Positions 1 to 8,718 of a DNA stretch of 64,000 bases are shown here, piece after piece. The notes below the pieces were generated by a model that worked only from the letters and a program-made list of their open reading frames with translations, did not search any database and had not been told where the DNA came from. Where the stretch lies: assembly GCA_030674915.1 (NCBI GenBank), contig JASXSV010000006.1, forward strand, positions 1 to 64,000, given 5' to 3'. How positions within the stretch are numbered: position 1 is the stretch's first letter; each line of letters begins with the position of its first letter. The DNA is from Candidatus Endonucleibacter bathymodioli (GTDB lineage Bacteria; Pseudomonadota; Gammaproteobacteria; Pseudomonadales; Endozoicomonadaceae). The position numbers and the translations under genes are program-made.

Positions 1-2
1 AG

Positions 3-248
3 CTTAACTCTTCTAAAAAAGATATGCGCAATTTGCCTTTCAATTCATCTAGCCGTCGGGAGGCTAGCTTAGACATAAACTTGAAAAAACGACAGATTCA
101 AGCAGATATCAATCGCTTTAACGAGAAAGCACAAGATGCTGGTAATACACATATAACTCTGGATATGCGAACAATTGAAATGGGATTATTAAATCAAGGC
201 AACCAATTCCTCGAAAACAATAAGGCACTGGAGCCATTTTTGCAATAA
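3..248 (+). CDS. C-terminal end of an unknown protein (cut by window edge)
   Basis: An open frame enters from the left edge without a stop and ends at TAA 246-248, giving about 81 visible residues. An ATG at 24 is the first internal Met, but the frame is open upstream of it, so this is probably the tail of a longer gene. The visible part is hydrophilic and helical-looking, with no membrane segment, and ends in ...NNKALEPFLQ. It points toward the convergent sctU. I do not recognise the family. A link to the T3SS is possible from position only. Confidence 0.45.
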   Translation, partial: LNSSKKDMRNLPFNSSSRREASLDINLKKRQIQADINRFNEKAQDAGNTHITLDMRTIEMGLLNQGNQFLENNKALEPFLQ

Positions 249-420
249 CAATAGGTAATTGTGATAAGTAACAGCAATCAACAATATCACCTACACCCAG
301 CAATACCTTGAGGCACTCTGTATAGCCTAATTAGATGGCGACCTTTAGGAGTACAACCGTTTTGTTATTCTTCTCATTGACCTGACACCCTACAGTAACT
401 GGATATTGCTTGGATTCATC

Positions 421-1470
421 CTAGTCTTTATATTTTTCTTCTTCCTTAACTTCCTCCACCCATCTAAATACTTCTGCAACAGGCTCTATCAGCTCACTGG
501 GAATATATCTGGCGATATCCACGTCAAACAAGGCATGAGCAAGCGGCACGTTTTCTAAAATAGGAATACCCTCTTTTTCAGCCACTTTTACAATAAACCG
601 GGCATGAGAACCACGGCCCTTCACCATAATCATTGGCAGCGGCGTACTTGCCTGACTGTAATGCAAACCAATGGCTAAGTGTGTAGGATTTTTGATAACA
701 ACATCTGATTTTTTAGTATTTTCTGCCGAGTTGAGAATTTCCTGATGAAGTTCTTTTCGCTTGCCTTTAATTTCGGCACTACCTTCCATTTCCTTGTACT
801 CTCTTTTAACCTCATCCTTAGTCATTCGCTGTTCTTTCATAAAGTTATACCGCTCGAACATATAATCAAAAATAGCAATCACAACAAAAGCAGACATTGC
901 ATAAATAAGCAATTTTTTCATTACCGCGCCAGCAACAGGCATTATACAACTTGTCCCACAAAAAGGTATGTTCATCATATCCTGTAAAGTAACTTGTATT
1001 ACATGATAAACGACAAAAGATAAAAATATAATTTTGATGATGGATTTGAAAAATTCCACAAGATTCTTTAGTGCAAATATTTTCTTCATGCCTTGAACTG
1101 GATTTATTTTTTTGATATCAGGCTTGATCGACTCCCCAGAAAACAGTACGCCAAACTGCATTACATTCCCAATAATAGATGAAAATACAGCCACAACAAT
1201 CAAAGGAATAAGCAATAGAATAAAATCATGGAGTATTACGCTAGAGACAACTTTAAAAGCAAACTCAAAATCTTCATTATAGACTTGTGCAGGAAGCAAT
1301 AGCATATTTTGAATACTGCCGAATAGGAAATCACTCATTGCCCAAATTGTGAGAAGCACAGCAAGCAGCCCAAAAGTTCCGGACACTTCTTTGCTTTTGG
1401 CAACCTGACCTTTTTTTCGAGCATCTCTGAGTTTTTTCGATGTGGGCTCTTCTGTTTTTTCACCGCTCAT
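421..1470 (-). CDS. sctU: Type III secretion export-gate switch protein SctU (YscU/FlhB family)
   Basis: Inner-membrane component of the T3SS export apparatus that switches substrate specificity. The 349-residue product starts MSGEKTEEPT, the usual EKTE.PT..K N-terminus of the family. It has four hydrophobic segments between about residues 30 and 205 and a cytoplasmic domain with the autocleavage motif NPTH at residues 261-264. The start chosen is the ATG at 1470, which overlaps the sctT stop by 4 bases (ATGA). The frame is open further upstream but that extension lies inside sctT and is not family-like. It is the last gene of the sctN-U operon. Length and motif match intact YscU-type proteins, so it is probably functional. 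Confidence 0.95.
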   Translation of the reverse strand: MSGEKTEEPTSKKLRDARKKGQVAKSKEVSGTFGLLAVLLTIWAMSDFLFGSIQNMLLLPAQVYNEDFEFAFKVVSSVILHDFILLLIPLIVVAVFSSIIGNVMQFGVLFSGESIKPDIKKINPVQGMKKIFALKNLVEFFKSIIKIIFLSFVVYHVIQVTLQDMMNIPFCGTSCIMPVAGAVMKKLLIYAMSAFVVIAIFDYMFERYNFMKEQRMTKDEVKREYKEMEGSAEIKGKRKELHQEILNSAENTKKSDVVIKNPTHLAIGLHYSQASTPLPMIMVKGRGSHARFIVKVAEKEGIPILENVPLAHALFDVDIARYIPSELIEPVAEVFRWVEEVKEEEKYKD

Positions 1471-2258
1471 TGCCAGAGTACTCCCAAACTGGTAAACAAG
1501 CTTCCCATATCCATCATATGTCTTCGAGTAAGCGCCATGACGGTACCTACATACACAACTAATATTGCTGCTGCAACCGCACTTTTTATGGGCATAGCTA
1601 AAATAAAGACATTCAACTGTGGTGCCGAACGGCTTATAAGAGCAATACCAAACTCTGTAATAAACATGGAAATAATAATAGGCGCCGCAAGCCACATAGC
1701 TAAACTAACAATTAGATCAAACTGATTCAGAAAGAAAATAGTAGCTTTGAAATTAAATTCTGGGTAATAGCTAAATACAGGCCAAGCCTGATAACTTAAA
1801 AAAACATTTTTGAGCAGCATCAAAAATAAACCACTGGTCATAATGATAGCAATAAATGCCTGAGAAAAAAGAATACCCAATGGTGAAGTTTCTGCACCTG
1901 AAAATGGATTCATGATACTCGCCATAGAAGCACCCCGCTGGTTATCAATAAAAAAACCAGATGACTCAAGAGCCCAGAACGGAATAGCTACGCAAAACCC
2001 AAGAAGAGCACCAATAAATACCTCTTTTAAAACAATACCACCAGTGGCTAATATAGACAAAACCTCTTCTGGATTTCCTTCAGATAGTAATGGATGTAGA
2101 AAAAGAACCATGCATAGGCAAATGCCATTGCGAATCATGGTTCCACCCAATACTTTTTTGTGCAACATGGGTAAAACCGTAAAAAGAGCCAGTAATCGTG
2201 GCATACCCATAAAGAGTATATAAAGCCAATTTTTTAGTTCTTCAATGGGAAATACCAT
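1467..2258 (-). CDS. sctT: Type III secretion export apparatus protein SctT (YscT/SpaR/FliR family)
   Basis: Polytopic inner-membrane protein of the export gate (SctRST complex). The 263 residues contain at least six hydrophobic stretches and the family region around residues 105-125 (FIDNQRGASMASIMNP). Length is typical for the family. The gene lies 4 bases after sctS and overlaps sctU by 4 bases, indicating translational coupling. No defects seen. Confidence 0.95.
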   Translation of the reverse strand: MVFPIEELKNWLYILFMGMPRLLALFTVLPMLHKKVLGGTMIRNGICLCMVLFLHPLLSEGNPEEVLSILATGGIVLKEVFIGALLGFCVAIPFWALESSGFFIDNQRGASMASIMNPFSGAETSPLGILFSQAFIAIIMTSGLFLMLLKNVFLSYQAWPVFSYYPEFNFKATIFFLNQFDLIVSLAMWLAAPIIISMFITEFGIALISRSAPQLNVFILAMPIKSAVAAAILVVYVGTVMALTRRHMMDMGSLFTSLGVLWQ

Positions 2259-2262
2259 AACC

Positions 2263-2526
2263 TTAAAGCCTTTCGATTTGATTCATAACGGCCAAGGTGT
2301 AATTGTAAATTTCTATTCCCATCCAACGTGAAGTTAATAAAATAGTAATAATGACAGCAATTAGCTTGAAGGCAAATGGCAGTGTTTGCTCTTGAATCTG
2401 GGTCAATGCTTGAATCAGGCTTATTAATAAGCCTACAGCTGATGCTGCAATAATAGGTGGCATAGATAGCAACAGAGTCAGCTTCAATGCATGGGCAGTT
2501 AATGTTATAATCTCGGGATCAACCAT
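2263..2526 (-). CDS. sctS: Type III secretion export apparatus protein SctS (YscS/FliQ family)
   Basis: Small export-gate subunit of 87 residues with two transmembrane hairpin helices (about residues 15-40 and 50-70), the normal size and topology of the YscS/FliQ family. It begins MVDPEIITLTAHAL. Its start overlaps the end of sctR by 8 bases and it sits directly before sctT, the standard R-S-T order. Confidence 0.94.
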   Translation of the reverse strand: MVDPEIITLTAHALKLTLLLSMPPIIAASAVGLLISLIQALTQIQEQTLPFAFKLIAVIITILLTSRWMGIEIYNYTLAVMNQIERL

Positions 2527-3181
2527 AGCTCAACACCAGCGCATGAGTCAGGCGTGTCCAACCATCTAACATAACAAAGAGCAACAACTTGAAGGGCAGA
2601 GAAATTGTCATAGGCGACACCATCATCATACCCATAGCTAACAGAATATTAGAAACGATCAGATCAATAACAATGAAAGGCAGATACAGTAAAAAACCTA
2701 TTTGAAAGGCCTTAGCTAGTTCACTGATACAAAATGAGGGCATTAAGATCATAAAATCATCTTCAGCCAATTGAGTACGGTATTTTTCAGGCCACAGACT
2801 ACCAGCAGTTTGTAGAAAAAAGCCCCGCTCCCTTTTATTGGTATTCTTTTTCAAAAAAATCCTGTACGGTTCCGCAACTGCTTTAAAGCTCTCAACCCAC
2901 GACATGTCTTCAATGGTGAAACTGAGATTATTTTCAGTGATGATTTCACTAGCCTGATAACCAACAGGAGCCATAATGTAAAGAGTTAGGATAATTGCTA
3001 AAGCGTTCATAGCAATATTTGGAGGGATCTGCTGTAGACCTGTAGCGTTTCTGAGAATCGAGAAAACAACCACCAGCTTCAAAAAAGACGTACCCATAAC
3101 GGCAAAAAAAGGAATAAGCGACATCACTACTAATGGTAACAGCAAATAAAAAGGAGCTGTTAGCGTCATCACGCTTTCCAT
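2519..3181 (-). CDS. sctR: Type III secretion export apparatus protein SctR (YscR/FliP family)
   Basis: Core subunit of the export gate. The 220 residues begin with a hydrophobic segment, followed by the family motif region GTSFLKLVVVFSILRNATG (about residues 31-49) and IPPNIAMNALAI. Two further membrane segments lie near the C-terminus. ATG at 3181 has an AGGT ribosome-binding element about 8 bases upstream, so it is preferred over Met5. A spacer of about 107 bases separates it from sctQ, the largest gap inside the operon. Confidence 0.95.
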   Translation of the reverse strand: MESVMTLTAPFYLLLPLVVMSLIPFFAVMGTSFLKLVVVFSILRNATGLQQIPPNIAMNALAIILTLYIMAPVGYQASEIITENNLSFTIEDMSWVESFKAVAEPYRIFLKKNTNKRERGFFLQTAGSLWPEKYRTQLAEDDFMILMPSFCISELAKAFQIGFLLYLPFIVIDLIVSNILLAMGMMMVSPMTISLPFKLLLFVMLDGWTRLTHALVLSYG

Positions 3182-3288
3182 AGATAATACCTACAAATTA
3201 ATCGCTATTATCGGGCTAGTGATTATCATTAACGCCGCTTTCCAGTCACCGATTCCCCAGCAACCACAATGTTTACTGCTCTACCATA

Positions 3289-3585
3289 TTACTTCAACCG
3301 AATTACTTTTGCACCCAACCGGTTTTCAATCTGAACAAGTTCACACTCAGCAACGACTTTACCATTAACTCTAATTCTTACAGGTTGATCGATAGACCGA
3401 TCAAGCTCAAATATAAACCCCGGCTGGAGACTTTGTAAATCATTGACGCTAAACTGCTGCTGACCAACCTCAAATAGTAACTCCACTGAGAGGTCAGACA
3501 GATCAACACCATCCTGTTCTTGCGACTCTTGCAAACTTTTCTGCTTTTGCTGCTCTTCAGGATCGCTATCTTGTTCGTCATCCAT
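3289..3585 (-). CDS. Probable internally initiated SctQ-C (SpoA domain only)
   Basis: Met237 of SctQ is an ATG at 3585-3583 preceded on the coding strand by AGAGGA about 8-9 bases upstream, a good ribosome-binding element inside a gene. Translation from there gives 98 residues: the acidic linker plus the complete SpoA domain. In Yersinia YscQ and several relatives an internal start yields a C-terminal product of similar size needed for secretion. The site seen here is the sequence evidence; its use is inferred from the family. Confidence 0.5.
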   Translation of the reverse strand: MDDEQDSDPEEQQKQKSLQESQEQDGVDLSDLSVELLFEVGQQQFSVNDLQSLQPGFIFELDRSIDQPVRIRVNGKVVAECELVQIENRLGAKVIRLK

Positions 3586-4293
3586 GGGGGGCATCCTCTG
3601 CTGAATAATAACTTGACTGCCTTTCACCTCTCCTATGAATGCAGTATTGCGGTTTAATCTAATGATTAAATGCTGCTCATCCACACGCTGCTGCAAAAAA
3701 ACAACATCTCCTACAACAATGCTATTTAACTCTATTTTTGTCAATAGAGAACGTCCCAACGCGATACTAGCCAAAAATGGCACTTTAGCTTTTGAACTAC
3801 TTCTCGATGGCATTTTATTTAGCAAAGCTATAATAGTATCGTTAGCCTCTAACCTGCCAGTACAAACAGAACCTCCCGTATTCACTGTAATCATCAGTCC
3901 TATAGAAGAACCATTCGCCTTTCCAGCCTCTACTCCAGAAAGAGAAAAAGGCACATTAAATACATTAGCTAATTGCTGAAGCGTACTGTCTAGACTATAA
4001 TGCAGAGCAGCCATCAACAAATCGTTAGGTACTAATAATACATTATCACCAAGTTTCCACGGAAGCAACAAACTGACAAACCCGCTGTCCAACTCCAGAG
4101 CCACGGAAACATTATTGATATTCAGTAAAAGACGGCAGTCCATGGAAGGTTGGTTATCACAAGGAGACAGCTGCAACTTGCATTTATGATCAGCAATAGC
4201 AACACTATATTCTTTTTGCCGATATGCCAAAATCCTGCTCAGATGAGCATATTCTTTTGAAAACCGTGCAAGTTCAGGAAGCTTATCCACCAT
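3289..4293 (-). CDS. sctQ: Type III secretion cytoplasmic (C-ring/sorting platform) protein SctQ
   Basis: YscQ-type protein of 334 residues that builds the cytoplasmic sorting platform beneath the export gate. The N-terminal two thirds are poorly conserved. The C-terminal about 75 residues form a SpoA domain (…DLSVELLFEVGQQQFSVNDL…), as in FliN/YscQ. A charged linker rich in Glu, Asp and Gln (about residues 237-260) separates the two. It lies between sctP and sctR as in Yersinia. An internal start for the separate C-terminal product is described in its own entry. Confidence 0.92.
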   Translation of the reverse strand: MVDKLPELARFSKEYAHLSRILAYRQKEYSVAIADHKCKLQLSPCDNQPSMDCRLLLNINNVSVALELDSGFVSLLLPWKLGDNVLLVPNDLLMAALHYSLDSTLQQLANVFNVPFSLSGVEAGKANGSSIGLMITVNTGGSVCTGRLEANDTIIALLNKMPSRSSSKAKVPFLASIALGRSLLTKIELNSIVVGDVVFLQQRVDEQHLIIRLNRNTAFIGEVKGSQVIIQQRMPPMDDEQDSDPEEQQKQKSLQESQEQDGVDLSDLSVELLFEVGQQQFSVNDLQSLQPGFIFELDRSIDQPVRIRVNGKVVAECELVQIENRLGAKVIRLK

Positions 4294-4300
4294 ATATTAC

Positions 4301-5053
4301 CTATACAGGTTTATTTTCATTGTTATTATCATTATCTTCACTTATATACTCGTTTTTGGAGCGACCATCTCCTTGCTCACCTCCGTCTTCGGTCATATTA
4401 AAATTTATTTGAACGTTTTCATTACTAAAACGCTCACTAAGGTATTTTTGCAAGCTAGCTTGATGTTGAGCCAGCAGATTATGAGCTTCTGCGGAAGAGG
4501 TATTCACTGTAACAGTAAGTTCTCCACCATGTCGGTGAATCCTCACTTCTGTTCCTGGCAGTATACTGTCTTTTATTGAAACTCTGATTTCAGCACCATC
4601 AATTGCGTCCTTCCCAGAAACATGAATTTGATCAGCCATTTTCTGCAAAGTGGCATTTATCTCTTTTACACTTGTCACCTGCTGTATTTCTGTCAACCGG
4701 ATATCTGCTTTGATCAGATGCTCGTTCATTTTGGAAAATGCCATATCCATTAAATGTTCCTGCGCCTGAGTGTCATTACCTCTACTATCATCCTTATTCT
4801 TGCTTTTATCCAGTATATCACCGGGCTGCCTGTTTTGTTCAGCAAAAAGGCTAGCAAGTGACTGAGCACCTTTTGTATCACCGTCCTGCTCTTTCCTCTT
4901 TTTAGACTTGTTACGTTCCTCTTTTTTTAAAAGCTCTTTATTAAATTTGGATGCTTCGTCTTCTGATACTTTTTGACCAGACTGCTTCTGCTGTGCCGAA
5001 TCAGTGACATTAGAATTTTGCTGCTTTGCCTGTGTATTTTGATTTACTTGCAT
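4301..5053 (-). CDS. sctP: Type III secretion needle-length/specificity regulator SctP (YscP-like)
   Basis: About 250 residues. The first about 100 are Gln/Lys/Asp-rich and low in complexity. The C-terminal domain (about residues 150-230; …IKDSILPGTEVRIHRHGGEL…) resembles the T3S4 specificity-switch domain of YscP/HrpP/FliK-like proteins. Position between sctO and sctQ supports SctP. The start is ATG at 5053, with AAGGAG 8 bases upstream. The in-frame TTG at 5071 lies within that ribosome-binding element, so it is unlikely. Sequence conservation is low in this family, hence reliance on context. Confidence 0.82.
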   Translation of the reverse strand: MQVNQNTQAKQQNSNVTDSAQQKQSGQKVSEDEASKFNKELLKKEERNKSKKRKEQDGDTKGAQSLASLFAEQNRQPGDILDKSKNKDDSRGNDTQAQEHLMDMAFSKMNEHLIKADIRLTEIQQVTSVKEINATLQKMADQIHVSGKDAIDGAEIRVSIKDSILPGTEVRIHRHGGELTVTVNTSSAEAHNLLAQHQASLQKYLSERFSNENVQINFNMTEDGGEQGDGRSKNEYISEDNDNNNENKPV

Positions 5054-5074
5054 TATGGGCTTCTCCTTCAACTA

Positions 5075-5536
5075 CTAACGGTTCGGGCGAACAATAAACT
5101 CTTCCATTTCCAGATCTTCTAGCCTCTGCACATCCTTTGCCGCCTCTTCATCAAGTACTTTTGTAAACTCCTCAAATTTCTCTACCGCCTGCCGAGCTTT
5201 CCGGTAGTGTTCTTCGGCCAGCTCCAACTCTCGCTCTACGTCAACCACATGGCTTTTTGCTTCTTCTACTGCCTGCTCCAAAGCAACATCTTCCTCTCTT
5301 AAAACTGCAACCTTCTTTTTGAGAAAGTCAAGGTCATGCTGTCTGACATCCGTATTCAATATATTATCGTATAAAAGCTGCTCTTCTTTACATCGCCACT
5401 CAATATAATCTGCCAGCTCTTGCTCCTTATCCTTTTGCATCTGCAGAGCCTCTTCCAGCAAACGCTGTTGTTTTCGCAATGCATCATGAGCCGATGTCTC
5501 ACGTACTTTTTTTATCTTCAGTAGCTCATGAAGCAT
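5075..5536 (-). CDS. sctO: Type III secretion stalk protein SctO (YscO family)
   Basis: A 153-residue, almost wholly alpha-helical, heptad-rich protein dense in Glu, Lys and Ala, as expected for the SctO/FliJ stalk that couples the ATPase to the export gate. No membrane segment or signal peptide. It follows sctN with a one-base overlap (TAATG) and precedes sctP by about 20 bases, the canonical order. Confidence 0.88.
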   Translation of the reverse strand: MLHELLKIKKVRETSAHDALRKQQRLLEEALQMQKDKEQELADYIEWRCKEEQLLYDNILNTDVRQHDLDFLKKKVAVLREEDVALEQAVEEAKSHVVDVERELELAEEHYRKARQAVEKFEEFTKVLDEEAAKDVQRLEDLEMEEFIVRPNR

Positions 5537-6864
5537 TAGAGGCCTGTAACTTCTCGAAGCTGAGAAATAATATCGTCATAAGAGAAAAACTCATCTGTGC
5601 TTTGGCGTAAAAAGGCTCGGATAGCCTCATCCTTTTCTAGTGCTTCATCGGCTACAGCATCGGAGCCCTTCTTATACTCCCCAACTTTGACCAGCAACTC
5701 AATATCGGCAAATTTTGATAATAGCTCTCTAATCTTCCCGGCAGCAATCATATGCTCTTTGGACACAATTGCATTCATTACCCGGCTGGTACTAGCAAGA
5801 ACATCTATCGCAGGATAGTGATTAGCCGCTCCCAATTTTCTTGATAAAATGATATGCCCATCTAGAATCGAACGGGTTTCATCAGCAACAGGCTCAGTCA
5901 TATCATCACCTTCTACCAATACAGTATAAAGCGCTGTAATAGAACCTATATGAGACATACCAGCCCGCTCCATAAGTTTTGGTAATATCGAAAACACCGA
6001 CGGTGGAAAACCTCTTCGGGTAGGAGGCTCACCAGCTGCCAAACCTATCTCACGTTGTGCCCGGGCAAATCTGGTGACAGAATCCATCAACAACAAAACA
6101 CGCTTCCCCTGGTCTCGGAAGTACTCTGCCACAGCAGTAGCAGTGTAAGCAGCCTTGACTCTCTCCATAGAAGACTTGTCAGATGTTGCAACAATAATAA
6201 CTGCCTTCTTTACTCCTTCAGGCCCTAAGTCATGCTCAATAAACTCCCTTAACTCCCTTCCCCGTTCACCGATCAAAGCCAGTACTGTAATATCTACTTC
6301 AGCACCTTTCACAAGCATTGACAAAAGGGTGCTTTTACCTCCACCCGCAGCCGCAAAAATACCCATCCGCTGCCCTTCACCACACGTCAAAAGCCCATCC
6401 ATAACTTTAATCCCCAATGGTAGTGGGCGATCAATGATTTTCCTAGTCATAGGATCTGGACATTCTGCATAAACCGGATACCATGCTGCAGGTCTAATAT
6501 TTTTAAATGCATTTGAATCAAGTGGCTCGCCCATACCATCGAGAACATGACCAAGCAAGTGCTCACCAACCCCTACATGATGAACGGTTCCCGTGGGTAT
6601 AATTTCTGTACTAGAAGAAAGACCTCTTATTTCACCAAGCGGAGAAAGAACAGTTTCATTACCCTGAAACCCTACCACTTCAGCATAACCTGCATCATCT
6701 CCCGACGGCGATACCATCCGGCATAGTTCACCGACTTTCACATTTGGTACCGCAGCCTTAATAATCATCCCCTGAACTTCTGTCACCCTACCTCTGACAT
6801 CAACAAAGGAGCCTTCTACAGCCCCTTGAAGGGCTTCTGTCAAATAATTAAATTCATTAGTCAC
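5536..6864 (-). CDS. sctN: Type III secretion ATPase SctN
   Basis: F1-like hexameric ATPase that unfolds and delivers substrates. It has a Walker A region [12 protein letters not shown] at residues about 168-179, a Walker B region ([19 protein letters not shown]) and the [14 protein letters not shown] segment of the family. The start is GTG at 6864: AGGAGGT sits 6 bases upstream, and the resulting 442 residues match YscN length. A longer TTG-initiated frame (6909) lacks such a site. It is the first gene of the sctNOPQRSTU operon. Genes for SctV, SctW, secretin and needle are not in this window. Confidence 0.96.
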   Translation of the reverse strand: MTNEFNYLTEALQGAVEGSFVDVRGRVTEVQGMIIKAAVPNVKVGELCRMVSPSGDDAGYAEVVGFQGNETVLSPLGEIRGLSSSTEIIPTGTVHHVGVGEHLLGHVLDGMGEPLDSNAFKNIRPAAWYPVYAECPDPMTRKIIDRPLPLGIKVMDGLLTCGEGQRMGIFAAAGGGKSTLLSMLVKGAEVDITVLALIGERGRELREFIEHDLGPEGVKKAVIIVATSDKSSMERVKAAYTATAVAEYFRDQGKRVLLLMDSVTRFARAQREIGLAAGEPPTRRGFPPSVFSILPKLMERAGMSHIGSITALYTVLVEGDDMTEPVADETRSILDGHIILSRKLGAANHYPAIDVLASTSRVMNAIVSKEHMIAAGKIRELLSKFADIELLVKVGEYKKGSDAVADEALEKDEAIRAFLRQSTDEFFSYDDIISQLREVTGL

Positions 6865-7497
6865 GCAAGTACCTCCTGTTACGTCACACTCGCTCCATAT
6901 CACAGACAAAGTCCGTTAGTGTTATTATCTTATAGGAACATAGGCACATTTTGTTTTCAGAAAAATATAATTATACCAGCTTCTGTTAAAGGTGCGAGTA
7001 AGCAATAAACGAGCAAGACCAATTAATCCTACAAAGAGTAGGTGACTGGAGTGAGTGAGAGTAGTCAACAACCTCATATATTTAAGAGGAATGGGTCTAG
7101 AGCTTTGCATGAGAAACCGTTACCAGGTGAATATAGGCATAAACGCCGATAAACACGCAAATAGACGTTTATAGCAATCCAGATTCATAAGCTGCATCCA
7201 CGACAACATTTTGAAAATGACAATTAACCATATCACCAAAAAGAAGTCATTAGTCGTAAGCCTTAGCCTGCTAACAATGGTCAGTATCCATCTTACATGA
7301 AAACATCAAAAAAAGGACAATTAATCCTAAACCTTGCTCCAAATATAGCTACCAATTAGTCAAATCAGTTTCGGTCTCTTGAATAACAGTGAGTAATACG
7401 ACAAACGATTGAAACCCAGTGCGCAATCTTCAAAAAAACCAAATAATTAAGGTGATGAGCTCAGCCTCCACGTGCAAAAAGCAAAGCTAAACAAAAC
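6865..7497. other. Gene-free interval upstream of the T3SS operon
   Basis: About 630 bases between sctN and lptB on the same strand. It must hold the T3SS operon promoter but I see no clear operator. It contains one copy of the dispersed intergenic repeat (separate entry). No convincing coding frame. rpoN, which usually follows lptB in this group, is not here. Confidence 0.6.
6971..7100 (+). repeat. Dispersed intergenic repeat, copy 1
   Basis: A diverged copy of the about 130-bp family: …TTAAAGGTGCGAGTAAGCAATAAACGAGC… (read in two parts), then an internal GAGTAGGTGACTGGAGTGAG block, then CAACAACCTCA and a weak right end GGAATGGGT. Same internal order as the copies at 10601 and 15274. Confidence 0.7.
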
Positions 7498-8223
7498 CTA
7501 AAGGCTAAATCGCTGCCCCAAATAAACATCTCGCACATTTTGATCATTCAGCACTACTTGGGTATCACCTTTAGCAATAATACGACCTTCACTGACAATA
7601 TATGCTTTTTCACAAATATCCAAGGTTTCTCTAACATTGTGATCTGTAATCAAAACGCCTATTCCTCTGCTTTGAAGTTGACGAATAATAACTTTAATAT
7701 CTCCTACAGAAATAGGATCAACCCCAGCAAAAGGCTCATCAAGCAAAATAAAACGAAGATCAATAGCCAGCGCTCTAGCAATTTCTACTCTGCGCCGCTC
7801 ACCACCAGAAAGACTCATTCCAGCACTGTTTCTAATATGAGTAATATTAAATTCTTCCATTAGCGCTTCAGCTTTGCTCTTGCGCTCTTTTTTCGATAGA
7901 TCGGAACGAGTCTCAAGTATTGCCAAAATATTATTTTTTACTGTCATACGCCGGAAGATTGATGCTTCCTGAGGAAGATAACCAATGCCTGCATGAGCAC
8001 GACCATGCATAGGAGTAAAGGTCAAGTCATTGTTATTGATTTTAACGGTGCCTCCATCAGCTTTAATCAATCCAACAACCATGTAAAAGCAAGTGGTTTT
8101 ACCGGCACCATTAGGCCCCAGTAAGCCGACAATTTCACCGCTATTTACCTGCAGAGAAACATTTCGTACAACCTGCCTTTTTTTATATATTTTACAGAGA
8201 TTTTCAGCTATTAAAGTGGCCAT
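7498..8223 (-). CDS. lptB: LPS export ABC transporter ATP-binding protein LptB
   Basis: Cytoplasmic ATPase that powers LptB2FG extraction of LPS from the inner membrane. Of 241 residues, Walker A is GPNGAGKTT (about 36-44), the Q-loop region is [11 protein letters not shown], the signature is LSGGERRR and the Walker B is [13 protein letters not shown], all typical of LptB. It is on the same strand as lptC and lptA but separated from them by about 3.3 kb of foreign or decayed DNA, so it probably needs its own promoter. No defects seen. Confidence 0.97.
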   Translation of the reverse strand: MATLIAENLCKIYKKRQVVRNVSLQVNSGEIVGLLGPNGAGKTTCFYMVVGLIKADGGTVKINNNDLTFTPMHGRAHAGIGYLPQEASIFRRMTVKNNILAILETRSDLSKKERKSKAEALMEEFNITHIRNSAGMSLSGGERRRVEIARALAIDLRFILLDEPFAGVDPISVGDIKVIIRQLQSRGIGVLITDHNVRETLDICEKAYIVSEGRIIAKGDTQVVLNDQNVRDVYLGQRFSL

Positions 8224-8299
8224 TCAAATAATCAACCCTAGTTTCAATAAAATACTCACACACCTATCAATGGTTGTCTTTAAGGTGCGGCTGAGCCCA

Positions 8300-8552
8300 T
8301 TAACTATTGCATGCATACCTTACCCACTCATCGCTAGTCAGTATTTGCATAATAACCTCATAAATTTCACAACTGACCATAAAGCTGCATAGACCACGAG
8401 CACCACCTGCCACAGCCTTACAAGCAACACTTCCTAAAACCGATGACTGATTACTGACCACTGATAAGAGTACGGCGATAACCATTAGCTCTAACAACCT
8501 CTTAATTCGGCAGACTCTCATCCAACAAAATTTTAACTGCATTAGCTTACAT
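8300..8552 (-). pseudogene. Degenerate duplicate of ibaG (BolA family)
   Basis: Read on the minus strand from 8552, the DNA aligns along its whole length with the intact ibaG at 10773: GTTAGTTTATGTAAGCTAA here versus GTTAGTTCATGCAAGCTAA there, and the 3' part AGCGATGAGTGGGT versus TGCGATGAGTGGGT. Similarity also covers the ribosome-binding region. In the ancestral frame codon 2 is TAA and about codon 17 is also TAA, and small indels occur in the middle, so it is dead. The shifted frame still gives a 90-residue open stretch ending ILTSDEW…, which could be mistaken for a gene. Confidence 0.85.
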
Positions 8553-8630
8553 AAACTAACTTCCACTGCCATATCTTTATCTACACTCGCCGTCTTTTAT
8601 ACCTATACTCTGGATAGTGTGCGATTATTG

Positions 8631-8718
8631 ACCTCTATGGCTCACCCAAATCACCAACTACTCGTGGCTTCTGGAGCATTCTCATTTATCCTCCTCACAC
8701 CTTCAATAGCGATGAGTT
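8631..8718 (+). repeat. Dispersed intergenic repeat, copy 2 (partial)
   Basis: Contains the CTCACCCAAATCACCAACTA block and the right end CACACCTTCAATAGCGATGAG. The left terminal part is not recognisable. Confidence 0.6.

Noticed and set aside
6865..6909. TTG start of sctN adding 15 residues
   Set aside because: The GTG at 6864 has AGGAGGT 6 bases upstream and gives the usual length; the TTG has none.
8300..8572. 90-residue minus-strand protein
   Set aside because: Its frame differs from the ibaG frame over the 5' half; the DNA is a pseudogene copy of ibaG.
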